Notes: generated by a model not told the origin, from the sequence alone. Positions 1 through 10,700 are shown, counted from the stretch's first letter. The stretch: DNA of 64,000 bases from JBGAHD01 sp044226395 (GCA_044226395.1 JBGAHD010000005.1:310001-374000); one strand, 5' to 3'. Numbers and translations: made by a program.

Positions 1-156
1 CGCGGCACGGATCCGGACGGCAACGCCGGTCGTAATACGCCACCGCCACGCGGCGATCGCGGCTTGAGCCTGACCCTGATCGGACGACTCGCGACGCGCC
101 TGGGCTGGCGTGTCGAGGAGAGCGCGAGTCAGGTGCGCGTGCACGCGCGGGGCTGA
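1..156 (+). CDS. C-terminal end of a probable sensor histidine kinase (partial)
   Basis: The reading frame is open from the first base to a TGA. The 51 visible residues include RGLSLTLIGRLATRLGWRV, which resembles the G2 box and last helix of a histidine-kinase HATPase_c domain (usually G-LGL-LV--LA---G). The leading glycines of that box are partly replaced (RGDRGLSL). Only the tail is visible, so the sensor, HisKA domain and any partner regulator lie outside the window. The assignment rests on this one motif; another GHKL ATPase is possible. Confidence 0.5.
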   Translation, partial: RGTDPDGNAGRNTPPPRGDRGLSLTLIGRLATRLGWRVEESASQVRVHARG

Positions 157-264
157 CGGGCAACGCGCTCAGGTTTTGAGGTCACACACGCTACGAAATC
201 AAGCGCGGGACGAAGTCATGCGCGAATCGATCCAAGCGTGACGACGGTACGCGCGCTGGACGAT

Positions 265-921
265 CTACCGTTTCGCGGCGCGCTTGGCGCCGGCCTTCTT
301 CGTCGCGGCTTTTTTCACGACTACTTTATTCGCGATCGATTTACTTGCGGTCGCTTTCTTCGCGGCGGTCTTCTTCACGGCAGCTTTCTTCGCGACACTC
401 TTTCTCGCGGTAGGACGCTTGGCGGCCGATGACTTTGCCGCCGCGCCACGAGTCGCCGTCGACGTCGTCGCGCGCGGGCTCGCCGCCGTCTTGCCCTCAC
501 CGGATACGCTCGCGATCGATTCGCTCGACAACAATTTCACGCCCCCGCGCGGTCGGGCGCGCGACGCCTTCTGGGTCAGCACGCTCCAGGCCTCGGTCAG
601 CAAGGCGCGCAATTCCTCGCGACCGATTTCCGACAGGCGCAGCAGCACCGCCGGATATCCGTCGTAGTGCGGCTCGGTGAAAAACTTGCGCGGGTCGGCC
701 ATCAGGAGCATCTCCTTGGCATCGAGATTGGCCACGCGCACCGCCAGGAACGCGGGGTTGGGCACGCGCGCCGCGCGCGGCGACAGACGCTCGAGCCAGA
801 CCCAGCAATAGCCGCGCGCCTTCGGCCCAACCATCACGTCGAACGCGGTCTGAGCGCCCTCTCGCGCCAGTGTGCCCGGCAAGGTCAGCGCGATCGCGCG
901 CACATCGTCCAAAGTCGCCAT
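265..921 (-). CDS. MmcQ/YjbR-family protein with a lysine/alanine-rich histone-like tail
   Basis: Residues 1 to about 115 match the MmcQ/YjbR fold: a start near DDVRAIALTLPGT, then the core GYCWVWLERL, DPRKFFTEPHYDGYPAVLLRL and a final helix ELRALLTEAW. The family is usually about 110-120 residues with a DNA-binding-like fold of uncertain role. This protein runs to 218 residues. The last 65 or so are repeats of K-K/A-A with S, T and V (for example KKAAVKKTAAKKA), like histone H1 or AlgP tails, so nucleic-acid binding is likely. The start has a good Shine-Dalgarno (GGGAGA). It diverges from the HDOD gene at 1117. Confidence 0.8.
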   Translation of the reverse strand: MATLDDVRAIALTLPGTLAREGAQTAFDVMVGPKARGYCWVWLERLSPRAARVPNPAFLAVRVANLDAKEMLLMADPRKFFTEPHYDGYPAVLLRLSEIGREELRALLTEAWSVLTQKASRARPRGGVKLLSSESIASVSGEGKTAASPRATTSTATRGAAAKSSAAKRPTARKSVAKKAAVKKTAAKKATASKSIANKVVVKKAATKKAGAKRAAKR

Positions 922-1116
922 CGTTCGTGTCTCCCTTCACGGTCATGGGTCCGTGTCCGATCATGCCACGGCCGCTGGAATCCATCTTGCACGTGGATCG
1001 GCGACCCAGGCGCGGCGGTGCCGCCACGGTGTCGACGCGCGAGCGTCGGCCCGTGGCGGCGCTCAAGCGCGCCCCGGTCGCCGCCGATAACGAGGCAGAC
1101 CCACGGACTTTTCACC

Positions 1117-2238
1117 ATGCGCCTTGTCATTTTCGATCACGCCAGCAAGCGGCCCGCCGAAATCGCCGATCGTCTCGACGACAAGCAGCCCGATTGGGAC
1201 GTGCACGCCACGGTCGATCCCCAGGACGCCATGTCGATCGTGCGCGGTGGCGCGGTCGATCTGGTGATCGCGCGCTGCGTCGAGGAAACCGACGGCGGCG
1301 TCGAGCTGCTGCGCACGGCGCGCGCGCGTTGCCAGCAGGCCTTGCGCATCGCGATGGTCGATGATGATCGCGGCGTGCGCATGCTCGCCTCGCTCCATGT
1401 CGCGCATCGCGTCACCATGGCCCAGGTCACGGCCGAGTGGCTGATCGGCGTCGTGCAGCGCGGTCAACGCGTATCGCGGCTGCTGGCCGACCCCGAACTC
1501 AATCGCCGCATCGGCGAGATCGATCGCCTGCCCTCGGCGCCAGGTTTGTATCTGTCCCTGGTCAACGCCGTGCAGCAAGGCGCGCCGGCGGCAGTGATGG
1601 CGCAGATGATCCGGCGCGATCCCGGCGTGGCGGCGAAGGTCCTGCAGTTATCGAATTCGGCCGTGTTCACGCGCGGCAAGGCGGTGAGCGATCTCGATGG
1701 CGCCCTGGTGCGCCTGGGCGGCGATGCGTTGTGTCGCATCGTGCTCGCGTCCGAGGCGCTGGACGATCCGCGCTTGTCCGGCGACCGCAACAAGTTACAG
1801 CGACAGGCGCTGTTGGCCTCGCAGTTCGCGCCGCGCCTGCTGACTAATCCCATCGCCGCGCAGCAAGCGGCGACGGCTTGCATCCTGGTCGACATCGGCC
1901 AGATGCTGCCCAAGGGCAAGCCGCGCCCGCGCACCCTCGAAGACGACGACGACGATCAGACGCCGCAGGTGCCGCCGGCCTCGGCCGCGGGCGCGTATCT
2001 GCTGTCGCTGTGGGGCTTGTCCGACGACATCGTGCAAGCCGTGGCTTATCGCCATTGCCCGGGCGAGTCGGGCGAATACGAATTCGGCGTGGTTGGCGCG
2101 GTGCACGTGGCCAGCGCCTTGGCCGCCGGCACGCCGGTCGACATGGACTATCTCGAGTCCATGGACCAGGCCGAGCAACTGCCGCGCTGGCGCGAGATGT
2201 TCACCACGCTGGCCGGCCCCGGCGCGCGCGCGGCCTAG
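1117..2238 (+). CDS. HDOD-domain protein with a degenerate receiver-like N-terminus (paralogue 1)
   Basis: The protein has 373 residues. Residues 1 to about 105 look like a CheY-type receiver (MRLVIFDHA..., DLVIARCVEETDGG), but the phosphoacceptor aspartate position is not acidic. Residues about 130-330 form an HDOD domain (IDRLPSAPGLYLSLVNAV, RRDPGVAAKVLQLSNSA, ALVRLGGDAL), the non-catalytic HD relative found in bacterial signalling. It is closely related in layout to the gene at 3077. The ATG was chosen because homology begins there; the frame is open further upstream, but that stretch overlaps the divergent gene and does not look coding. The Shine-Dalgarno is weak. Confidence 0.8.
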   Translation: MRLVIFDHASKRPAEIADRLDDKQPDWDVHATVDPQDAMSIVRGGAVDLVIARCVEETDGGVELLRTARARCQQALRIAMVDDDRGVRMLASLHVAHRVTMAQVTAEWLIGVVQRGQRVSRLLADPELNRRIGEIDRLPSAPGLYLSLVNAVQQGAPAAVMAQMIRRDPGVAAKVLQLSNSAVFTRGKAVSDLDGALVRLGGDALCRIVLASEALDDPRLSGDRNKLQRQALLASQFAPRLLTNPIAAQQAATACILVDIGQMLPKGKPRPRTLEDDDDDQTPQVPPASAAGAYLLSLWGLSDDIVQAVAYRHCPGESGEYEFGVVGAVHVASALAAGTPVDMDYLESMDQAEQLPRWREMFTTLAGPGARAA

Positions 2239-2312
2239 GCCGCGACTGAACCCGCCCCGACCTGGACGCCGTTTCCGGACCGCGTAGAGCGCCGCGTCGA
2301 ATCGACTGCGGC

Positions 2313-2318
2313 TAGAAT
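2313..2318 (+). promoter_or_regulatory. Probable -10 element upstream of ppa
   Basis: TAGAAT lies 35 bases before the ppa start, in the context GGCTAGAATGCGC. A near-identical TAGAATGC stands before the LOG-family gene at 45,406. No good -35 hexamer is visible at the expected spacing, so this is inference from the -10 alone. Confidence 0.35.
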
Positions 2319-2353
2319 GCGCGCCCTCCCCGCTCAGCAACGGCAGTAAGAAC

Positions 2354-2902
2354 ATGGGTCTGGATTTGGTCGCCACGGGCCGCAAGGTGCCCGACGATGT
2401 CAACGTCATCATCGAGATTCCGATGAACGCGGAACCGGTGAAGTACGAAGTCGACAAGGAATCCGGCGCGATCTTCGTCGACCGCGTCCTGACCACGCCG
2501 ATGCGCTATCCGTGCAATTACGGCTATATCCCGCACACGCTCTCCGGCGACGGCGATCCGGCCGACGTGCTGGTGGTGATGCCCCTGCCCCTGGTGCCCG
2601 GCTGCGTGATCCGCGTGAGACCGATCGGCATGCTCAAGATGACCGACGAGGCCGGCGAGGACACCAAGATCATCGCCGTGCCGGTGAGCAAGGTCTTTCC
2701 CGCCTACGATCACGTGCAATCGGTCGACGAACTGCCCGACCTCACGCGCGATCGCATCGCGCACTTCTTCGAGCACTACAAGGATCTCGAGAAGGGCAAG
2801 TGGGTCAAGGTCGAAGGCTGGGCCGATGCCAATGCCGCCAAGGCCGAAATCCTGACTTGCGCCGCGCGCTATTCGTCGACGCCGCACAAGCCGAACTTCT
2901 AA
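2354..2902 (+). CDS. ppa: Inorganic pyrophosphatase (family I)
   Basis: This is a soluble cytoplasmic enzyme that hydrolyses pyrophosphate to phosphate and so drives biosynthetic reactions. The 182 residues cover the whole family I fold. The signature DGDPADVLVV is present with its metal-binding aspartates, as are the substrate-binding MRYPCNYGYIPHT and the C-terminal GWVK-like KWVKVEGWADANAAKAEI. Length is normal for the bacterial hexameric enzyme. It stands alone between two HDOD paralogues, probably with its own promoter (TAGAAT 35 bases upstream). Confidence 0.97.
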   Translation: MGLDLVATGRKVPDDVNVIIEIPMNAEPVKYEVDKESGAIFVDRVLTTPMRYPCNYGYIPHTLSGDGDPADVLVVMPLPLVPGCVIRVRPIGMLKMTDEAGEDTKIIAVPVSKVFPAYDHVQSVDELPDLTRDRIAHFFEHYKDLEKGKWVKVEGWADANAAKAEILTCAARYSSTPHKPNF

Positions 2903-3076
2903 TGACTCGCGCGCGGCGCGGTGGCGATGCGCCGCCGCGTCGTGGCACGCGTCGTGGCGCCGGGCGCGTGTCAGGTTTTTCCTGGCCTTCGCGCGGCGCG
3001 TGGCGCCTTAAGTTCATCGCGGGCGAGTCGATGCCTTGAGACAGGCCGCCATGTGCGCGGCGGATTCGAGGCGGCC

Positions 3077-4273
3077 ATGCGCATTTTGTTTATCGACACG
3101 CCCCAGGCCCTGCAGGCGCTGGAGCAATCCCTGGGTGAAGTCCGGCCGCACTGGCAGGTCCAGGTGATCAGCGAGCCGATGGAAGCCTTGCGCGTGGCCA
3201 GCACCGAGCAGTTCGACGTGGTCGCCTGCGCGTGGCGCATCAACCGCACCTTCGGTCCCGAAGTTCTGCGCCGCATTCAAGCGGCCAATCCCGATTCCAT
3301 GCGCCTGCTGCTGTTGCCGCCGATCATCGACGCGAGCGAAGCGGCGCGACAAGTGCTGGCCTCGGCGCATCAATGCCTGCGCAAGCCGATCAGCGCGGCG
3401 AACTTCGCCACCACGGTCGAGCGCTTGATCGCGGTGCGCTGGCTGCTGGCCGATCCAACCTTGCGGCAATTGCTCGGGCGCGTCGATCGCCTGCCCTCGC
3501 CGCCGCGGCTGTATCTCGAACTGCAGCAAGCGATCGGCAATCCCAATACCGGTTTGGCGACGGTGGCGCGCGTGGTCGGACAAGATCCCGGTCTGGCCAC
3601 GCGCGTGCTCCGCGTCGCCAACTCCGTGTTGTTCAATCGCGGCGCGGCGGTGTTGGACATGACCACCGCGGTCAATCGCCTGGGCTTGAACGTGCTCAGT
3701 CAGATCGTGCTGTCGTGCGAGGTGTTCACGCGCGCGACGCATCCGGGCACGGATGTCGAGGCTTTGCGTCGGCATTCGCTGTTGGCCTCGCAATTGGCGC
3801 GCAAACTCTTGCCCGATGCCGAACAAGCGCAAATGGCCGCGACCGCGGCCCTGCTCGCCGACACCGTGGGCCTGTTACCACCGGAAATCACGCGCGCGCC
3901 GATCAAGGAAAAACTGCGCGTGCCGCGGCCCTGGAATGGCTTGCCGACCGAAGCGCTGGTTGCGGCCTATCTGCTGGGCATCTGGGGCATGCCGAGTAAC
4001 TTGGTCGAGGCCGTGGCGTTCTGTCACGACCCAAATCTGGTGCTGTCGCGCGAGCCGCAGTTCGCGGTGGTCGGCGCGGTGCACGTGGCGCGCGCCCTGA
4101 TCGCGGAAGAGCCGATCGACGCGGCCTATGTCGAATCGGTCGGCGTGGCCGACAAGTTGCCGCACTGGCGACAGATGGCGGCGGATCTCGGCTCGGCCTC
4201 GACACAGTCGAGTCAGTTTATTCCGCGTCCGCCAGCCGGCGCGGGACGCTTGGCGGTCGGGGCTTATCGATAG
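3077..4273 (+). CDS. HDOD-domain protein with a degenerate receiver-like N-terminus (paralogue 2)
   Basis: The protein has 398 residues. Residues 1 to about 110 resemble a receiver domain (MRILFIDTPQALQALEQSLG; CLRKPIS keeps the conserved Lys-Pro), but the aspartate strand reads FDVVACAWR with no acceptor Asp. Residues about 140-330 are an HDOD domain (RVDRLPSPPRLYLELQQAI, GQDPGLATRVLRVANSVLF, AVNRLGLNVLSQIV). It ends in a Pro/Arg/Gly-rich tail. It matches the gene at 1117 domain for domain and both have the motif FAVVGAVHVARAL/FGVVGAVHVASAL, so they are duplicates separated by ppa. The start is supported by GAGG five bases upstream. Confidence 0.8.
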   Translation: MRILFIDTPQALQALEQSLGEVRPHWQVQVISEPMEALRVASTEQFDVVACAWRINRTFGPEVLRRIQAANPDSMRLLLLPPIIDASEAARQVLASAHQCLRKPISAANFATTVERLIAVRWLLADPTLRQLLGRVDRLPSPPRLYLELQQAIGNPNTGLATVARVVGQDPGLATRVLRVANSVLFNRGAAVLDMTTAVNRLGLNVLSQIVLSCEVFTRATHPGTDVEALRRHSLLASQLARKLLPDAEQAQMAATAALLADTVGLLPPEITRAPIKEKLRVPRPWNGLPTEALVAAYLLGIWGMPSNLVEAVAFCHDPNLVLSREPQFAVVGAVHVARALIAEEPIDAAYVESVGVADKLPHWRQMAADLGSASTQSSQFIPRPPAGAGRLAVGAYR

Positions 4274-4340
4274 TCGCCTCGGCACACGAGTGGATGTCGG
4301 TTGTGGAGTACTCGTCTGGCCTCGAGAGGCGTTGAAGAGC

Positions 4341-4367
4341 GGGCCCTCACCTGGCGGTGAGGGACCC
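4341..4367. repeat. Short hairpin in the HDOD2-downstream gap
   Basis: CCCTCAC and GTGAGGG flank a six-base loop CTGGCG, and GGG/CCC outside extends the stem past one bulged A. It lies 70 bases after the HDOD stop and may end that transcript, although no T-run follows. Confidence 0.4.
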
Positions 4368-4406
4368 GTGGTGAGTTGTGGGTGGGAAGTCGTGACGTCT
4401 TCGCCA

Positions 4407-4523
4407 GGCTCGGGGTGCCGCCCCTTGTCGGTGGGCGAGGGATTCAGCACATCCCTGTGCTGAACCCTCGCGGCGCACGTCCCTGTGCGCTTGCCACCGA
4501 CAAGGGGACCGTCACCCCGAGCC
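4407..4523. repeat. Large multi-branched palindromic element (REP-like)
   Basis: An 11-base outer arm GGCTCGGGGTG pairs with CACCCCGAGCC. Inside it a 14-base arm CCCCTTGTCGGTGG pairs perfectly with CCACCGACAAGGGG. Two smaller hairpins sit within. The first pairs CGAGGG/CCCTCG and TTCAGCACA/TGTGCTGAA around a TCCC loop with one bulged A; the second pairs GCGCAC/GTGCGC around GTCCCT. The result is a symmetrical cloverleaf-like shape of 117 bases. Loops carrying TCCCTGTGC resemble palindromic intergenic repeats of Xanthomonadales, which I know only in general terms. The rest of the 4274-4720 gap holds no gene. Confidence 0.75.
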
Positions 4524-4664
4524 ATCGAAGCGTCACTGGGGGTTGGTGGGTAGAGCGAAAAGAAGAAAAGCAAAAGCTAAAGCAAGAGCAAAAGCGAATG
4601 CAGCCATCGATCGTCAAGGTCGGATTCGACTGCGCCGCCGCACGATTTCTCCGCTTTGAAAACA

Positions 4665-4692
4665 AAACGGGCCGGCATTCGCCGGCCCGTTT
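4665..4692 (-). terminator. Rho-independent terminator of the GEVED surface-protein gene
   Basis: A perfect stem, with ACGGGCCGGC and GCCGGCCCGT around an ATTC loop, is followed in minus-strand direction by GTTTTGTTTTC. It stands about 30 bases beyond the stop of the large minus-strand gene. On the plus strand the T-run is short (GTTTGCTTTC), so some bidirectional use is possible. Confidence 0.85.
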
Positions 4693-4720
4693 GCTTTCAC
4701 GTACTCGCTTTGATCGCGAC

Positions 4721-7700
4721 TCAAGACACCCGACGTCGACGCCCCATGCCGATCATCAGCATCGCCGCGATCAGGGCGATCAAGGCCCAGTTCGCGTTGG
4801 CCGGCACGCCGGTGGCGATGGTGACGGTGGCGATGTCGGCATCGTCTTCGTCGTTGTTGCTGTTGTCGATCGCGTCGTCGGTCGGCGGGCCGTCGTTGCC
4901 GCCGTCGGTGTCGGGGATCGAGTCGATGTCGGTGGGCGTGCCGCCGGTGCCGTCCTGCGCCGTGTCGATTTCGGCGAGGTTGCGATAGCCGACGGTGCTG
5001 GGCGTGGTGATGCGCAGACCAATCGTCACCGCGCTCGAGCCACCGGGCGCGATCGGACCGGCGATGACGCGCGTCGCGTTGTTGAGACCAATCGCCGTCC
5101 ACGCCGCATCGTTCAAGGCCATGCCGGCGGGAATGTAGTCGGTGATCTGCACATTCGTGGCCGGGATCGTGCCCTGGTTGTACACGGTGATGGTGAAGCT
5201 GACCGTGTCGCCCACGCGCACGACCGAGGCCTGCCCCGGCGACAGCGTCTTGCGCAGCGCCAAGTCGAAGTTACGCACCAGGCCGAAGTCGACGCTGAGG
5301 TTGGTGTTGTTATCGACGTCGCCGTCCGTGGTCGGCTCGGCCTTCGCGGTCAATTGCACCGTGCAGGCGCGGATCACGGTCGGCGTGATGTTGCGGCCGT
5401 TGTCGTCGTTGTTGACGTCGTTGTCCGGATCCGGGCCCGGCTCGAACGGACCCGTCGGCGTGTAGCGACCGCTGCCCGTGCTGCCCAGATAGGTGCTGGG
5501 CGGCTGAATCTCGACGATGTAGTTACCCGGCAGCAAGTCGGTGAACAGATAGCCGCCGGTGCCCGTGGTCGGTTGCGTCGCGAGCGCGGCGCCATCGGCC
5601 TGGCAATCCTGATTGTCATCGCGATACAGCGTGACCGGAATGCCGGCGATGCCCGCTTCGCCACCGTCGACCTGACCGTTGTTGTTGCTGTCTTCCCACA
5701 CCAGATCGCCCAGACTCAGCGCGCCATTGCCGGTGGTGGGCACGACGTAGTCTTCGACTTCGCCATTGGTGGCATCGCCCGACGGCGCGCAAGCCGGATC
5801 GGTGCTGATGCGGAAGCGGCTGTAGATCGTGGCCGCGACCGAGGTCGGCGAGGTGCCGAAGTCGAGCGTGAGCGCGGCATTGACCGCGCCCGCGGCGACC
5901 GTGCCCTGCGCGCGTTCGGCGGCGTCGTCGAAATCGCCGTCGCCGTTCCAATCGATGAAGCCGCAAACGAGCGCGGGCGTGCCGGCGCTATTGCTCGCGA
6001 CGATCTGCGCGCGCGCCGGACTGCCGAGTTCGAAGCCGGCCACCGGGAAGGTGACGCCGTCTTCATCGGCGCCATCGCCCGTGGCGCCCGCGTTGGGCTG
6101 GCCATCGGCTTCGGCATCGATCGTCGCGCCAAGTTGAATGCCGGTCACGATCGGATGACGCGCGCCGCCATCGGCGAGCAAGGTCTGGTAATTGCCCGCG
6201 CCAACGCCCGGAGCGCCATCCGGCAAGTCGCCCAGATCGAAGCTCGAACCGCTGGTGACATAGTCCTCGACTTCGCCATCGAGTTCGGCGCCGGTCGCCG
6301 CGCACGCGCTGGTGGCCGTGCTCAAGCGGAAGCGCGCGTAGCTCGACGCGGCCACGTTCGCCGGCACCGTGCCGAAGGCGAGCGTGAGCGTGGCGTTGTT
6401 GCTGCCATCGGCCACCGCGACTTGCGTCGCTTCACTGGCATCGGCGAAGTCACCGTCGGCATTGAAGTCAACGAAGCCGCACACGCGCGCCGCCGTGCCC
6501 GTGGTGTTGGTGACGGTCACGCGCACATTGGCCGGCGCGCCCGCGACGAAGGCGAGATCGGCGAGCGTCACGCCATCTTCGTCCGCGCCATCGCCATTGG
6601 CGCCGACGCTGGGCTGGCCATCGGCCTCGGTGTCGATCGTCGCGCCCAAGCGCAGACCCGCGCGCTGCGGATGACGCGGACCGCCGTTGGCCGACGCGGT
6701 TTCGTAGTTGCCCGCGCCCGTGCCTGGGCCGGTGTCTGGCAGATCGCCCAGATCGCTCGGCGCCGCGACGCCCGCGACATAGTCTTCGACTTCGCCATTG
6801 GTGGCCGCGCCGTTCGGCGCGCAGGCGCCGGCGGTGTCGGTGCTCAAGCGGAAGCGCGCGAACGTGGCGGTGGCCGAGCCGAAGGGCACGGCGCCGAAGT
6901 TCAGCACGAAGGGCGCGTTGTTGCTGCCCGTGGGCACCGCGACATTGGCGCTTTCGCCGGCATCGGCGAAGTCGCCGTCACCGTTGAAGTCGATGAAGCC
7001 GCACGCGCGCGCCGCGCTGCCGGTGGTGTTGGTCGCGGTCAGATTCACCGCGGGCGCCACGCCCACCGTCAGATTGAGGTCGGCGACGGTGATGCCGTCT
7101 TCGTCCGCGCCATCGCCATTCGCGCCAGCGCTCGGCTGACCGTCGGCTTCGTTGTCGACCGTGGCGCCAAGGCGCAAACCCGCGACGATCGGATGCGAGG
7201 GACCGCCGCTGGCGTTGAGCGTTTCGTAGTTGTTCGCGCCAACGCCCACGCCCGTGTCCGGCAGATCGCCGAGATCGTTGTTCGAGGCGATGGTGACGGC
7301 GTAGTCCTCGACTTCGCCATTGGTCGCGACGCCGTTGGGCGCGCAAGCGCCCGCAGTGTCGGTGCTCAGACGGAAGCGCGCGAAGCTCGCAGTCGCCGAG
7401 CCCGTGGGCACGACGCCGAAGTTCAGGACGAAAGGCGCGTTGTTGCTTCCCGTGGGCACGGCAACATTCGCGCTCTCACCCGCATCGGCGAAATCGCCGT
7501 CGGCGTTGTAGTCGATGAAGCCGCAAACACGCGCCGCGCTGCCCGTGGTGTTCGTCGCGGTCAGATTCACCACTGGTGCAACGTTCTGCGTCAGCGAGAG
7601 ATTCGCGACCGTGATGCCATCTTCATCAGCACCATCGCCCGTCGCGCCCGCATTCGGCTGACCATCGGCTTCATTGTCGACAGTCGCGCCCAGGCGCAAG

Positions 7701-10700
7701 CCTGCGACGATCGGATGCGAAGGACCACCGCTCGCGTTGAGCGTCTCGTAGTTGTTCGCGCCAACACCGGCGCCGGAATCCGGCAGATCGCCGAGGTCGT
7801 TGTTGGTGCCGATGGTGACGGCGTAGTCCTCAACTTCGCCGTTGCTCGCGACGCCGTTCGGCGCGCAAGCGCCCGCAGTGTCGGTGCTCAGACGGAAGCG
7901 CGCGAAGCTCGCCGTCGCCGAGCCCGTGGGCACGACGCCGAAGTTCAAGACGAAAGGCGCGTTGTTGCTGCCCGTGGGCACGGCGACATTCGCGCTCTCG
8001 CCGGCATCAGCAAAATCGCCATCGGCGTTGTAGTCGATGAAGCCGCAAACGCGCGCCGCGGTGCCCGTGGTGTTCGTCGCGGTCAGATTCACCACTGGCG
8101 CGACGTTCTGCGTGAGCGAGAGATTGGCGACCGTGATGCCATCTTCGTCAGCGCCATCGCCGGTGGCGCCCGCATTCGGTTGGCCATCCGCCTCGTTGTC
8201 GACAGTCGCGCCCAAGCGCAAACCCGCGACGATCGGATGCGAAGGACCACCGCTCGCGTTGAGCGTCTCGTAGTTGTTCGCGCCAACACCGGCGCCGGAA
8301 TCCGGCAGATCGCCGAGGTCGTTGTTCGCGGCGATGGTGACCGGATAGTCCTCGACTTCACCGTCGGTCGCGACGCCAGTGGCCGCGCAGGCGCCAGCGG
8401 TGTCCGAGCTCAAGCGGAAGCGCGCGAAGCTCGCGGTGGCCGAGCCGGTCGGCACGATGCCGAAGTTCAACACGAAGGCCGCGTTGATGCTGCCGTTCGG
8501 CACGGCGACGCTCGTGCTTTCGCCCGCGTCGGCGAAATCACCGTCGGCGTTGTAGTCGATGAAACCGCACACGCGCGCCGCGCTGCTGGTGGTATTGGTC
8601 GCGGTCAGGTTCACGACCGGCGCGACGTTCTGCGTCAGCGCGAGGTTGCCGACCGTGATGCCGTCTTCGTCGTCACCGCCATTGGTGTCGTCGCCCGTGG
8701 CGCCGGCCGAAGGCTGACCATCGGCTTCGCCGTCGACGCTCGTGCCCAGGAACAGACCCGGCACGACCGGATGGACGGGACCGCCATTCGCGATCAGGGT
8801 CTGATAGTCGTTGGCGCCGGTGCCGGCGGTGGCGTCCGGCAGGTCGCCGAGATCAGGCGAGAGGAAACCAAAGTCGATCGTGTGATCGTTGGCGCCGGGG
8901 CCACCGGTGCTCAGGGCGAACGCGGTGAGCGTGCCCACGCTCGGAATGGCCGCGGGCGTGCCGTCGGAATCGCGCGCGTCGCCGTTGGCGCTGGGATCGG
9001 CATTGGCCGTGGTGCGCGAGCGCGCGAACAGCGGCTGGCCGCTGGCGAAATTGTTCGCGTCGATCGCCACGAAGTAGTTCTGGAAGAACGGCGCGGGCAG
9101 GATGACGTTGTTGTCGGCGGTGCTGGCGTCGGTGGCGCCAACGCTGAAGGTGAAATACCACTCGCCCGCGGCCGAGGTCGTCGTGCGACCGAGCACGGCG
9201 CCCGTGGCGCTGTAGAGCGTCATCGCGACATTGGCCACCGGCGCTTCATTGGGGTCTTGCACGCCATCGCGATCGCTGTCGAGCCACACGCGATTGCCGA
9301 TCTCGATCGGCGGCGGCGAACACATCATCTCGACATTGCCGATGCCCGCGGCCTTGCCGAAGCGCACGGGCAGGCCGCCACCGGCGTCCTGACCGAAAAT
9401 CTCCACGCTGCGCGCGGTCTCGCCGGCGTTGTTGGTCGCGGTGAGATCGAAGTCGACGAGGTTGAACATGCGATAGCCCGCGGCTCGGAACGCGGTTCGC
9501 GGATCGAACACCGAGCTCACCATCTCGCGACGCACCGCATGGACGGCGGCGCCGCCAAGTGTGATCTCGCGATGCCCGCCAACGTTGATGGTCTGATCCG
9601 GCGGATAGGTGGCGCCTTGATACTTGTCGTGCCAGAAGAACTCGCCATTGCCAGGGCCCTGACCGCCCGTGGTCGCATCGGAGAAGCGCGTGCCGCAACC
9701 GCCCGCGCTCTCCAGAGTCCAGGTCCCGCCGCTGAAGCAAGCCAGCAGCACATCGCCACCGGCCGCGCCCTCGTACGTCGCGCGCGGCGAACCGTCGGCG
9801 GCGAGTGGGCTGTAGTTGCCATTGCCTGCCTGATGCGACAGGCGATCGATGAAGCTCAGGATCATCGAGCCATCCGCGTCGAACTCAATGTCGGACAGGA
9901 TCGGCTGCGGTTGAATGGTCTGACCGTAAGTCGCCGCGCCCGGCGCGGGCGCGACGATCGCGCCCCAGGTCGCGCGCCAGGGACGCCAAGCGGCGTTGGT
10001 CGGCGTCACGCCATCATCGCTCGCCGAGCCGCGCGGATAGTTGAGCGGAACATTGAGTACGCTGGTGAAGGTGCCCGGCGCGGCCTGCGGATCCAAGCGC
10101 AGCACGGCCGCGCGCAGATCGGCCGCGGTGCCGCTGGTCTCGGCGGTGCAGACGCCACCGACATAGACGAAGCCGTCCATTTCCTTCAACGCGAAGGGTC
10201 GGAACACGCCGTTGGTGCACGTCGGCGCGGCGGCGCTGGCGCCGACATTGTGCGTGACGATGCCCGCGCCAATGGCCGTGGGCACGCCACCGGCGATGGT
10301 CAGCGGAATCTGCAGCACGGTGCGATCGTTGAGGTTGAGCGCCCACAGGGTGCGCTCGTCTTCCGATAGCGTCAGCGCGCCCAAGCCGACCTTGCCGACC
10401 TTGTCGAAGGCATCGGCGTCGATGTTGGGCGACGTCGCCACGGTCGGCGGCGCTTCGAAATCGGCGGTCGCGCCATTCTCGACGCGCGTCACCGAGCCGG
10501 TGTTGATGCCGAACGCCTGCACATCGATCAGCAGCGAGGCCACCGGCGAGGCCGCATTGGGATTGGCGATGCGATAGATCGCTCCCGTCTCGTTGGTGTT
10601 GGTGTTAGCCGCGACCACGGGATTGCCGTCACCAATGCCGAGGCCCGAGTGACGCTTGAGAAAGGCCGCCGCGAACAGCGAATCGGTCGAACGCTGATAC

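Noticed and set aside
5740..8854. Regularly spaced repeats that could suggest a CRISPR array
   Set aside because: The period is about 520 bases, in frame, and encodes GEVED modules; there are no short repeats with unique spacers.
4376..10369. A 1997-codon open frame on the plus strand opposite the GEVED gene
   Set aside because: It is the antisense of a repetitive high-GC gene. Its product is Arg/Ala/Val-rich repeats with no domain or signal peptide, and the opposite strand encodes clear domains. Long antisense frames are expected with this codon use.
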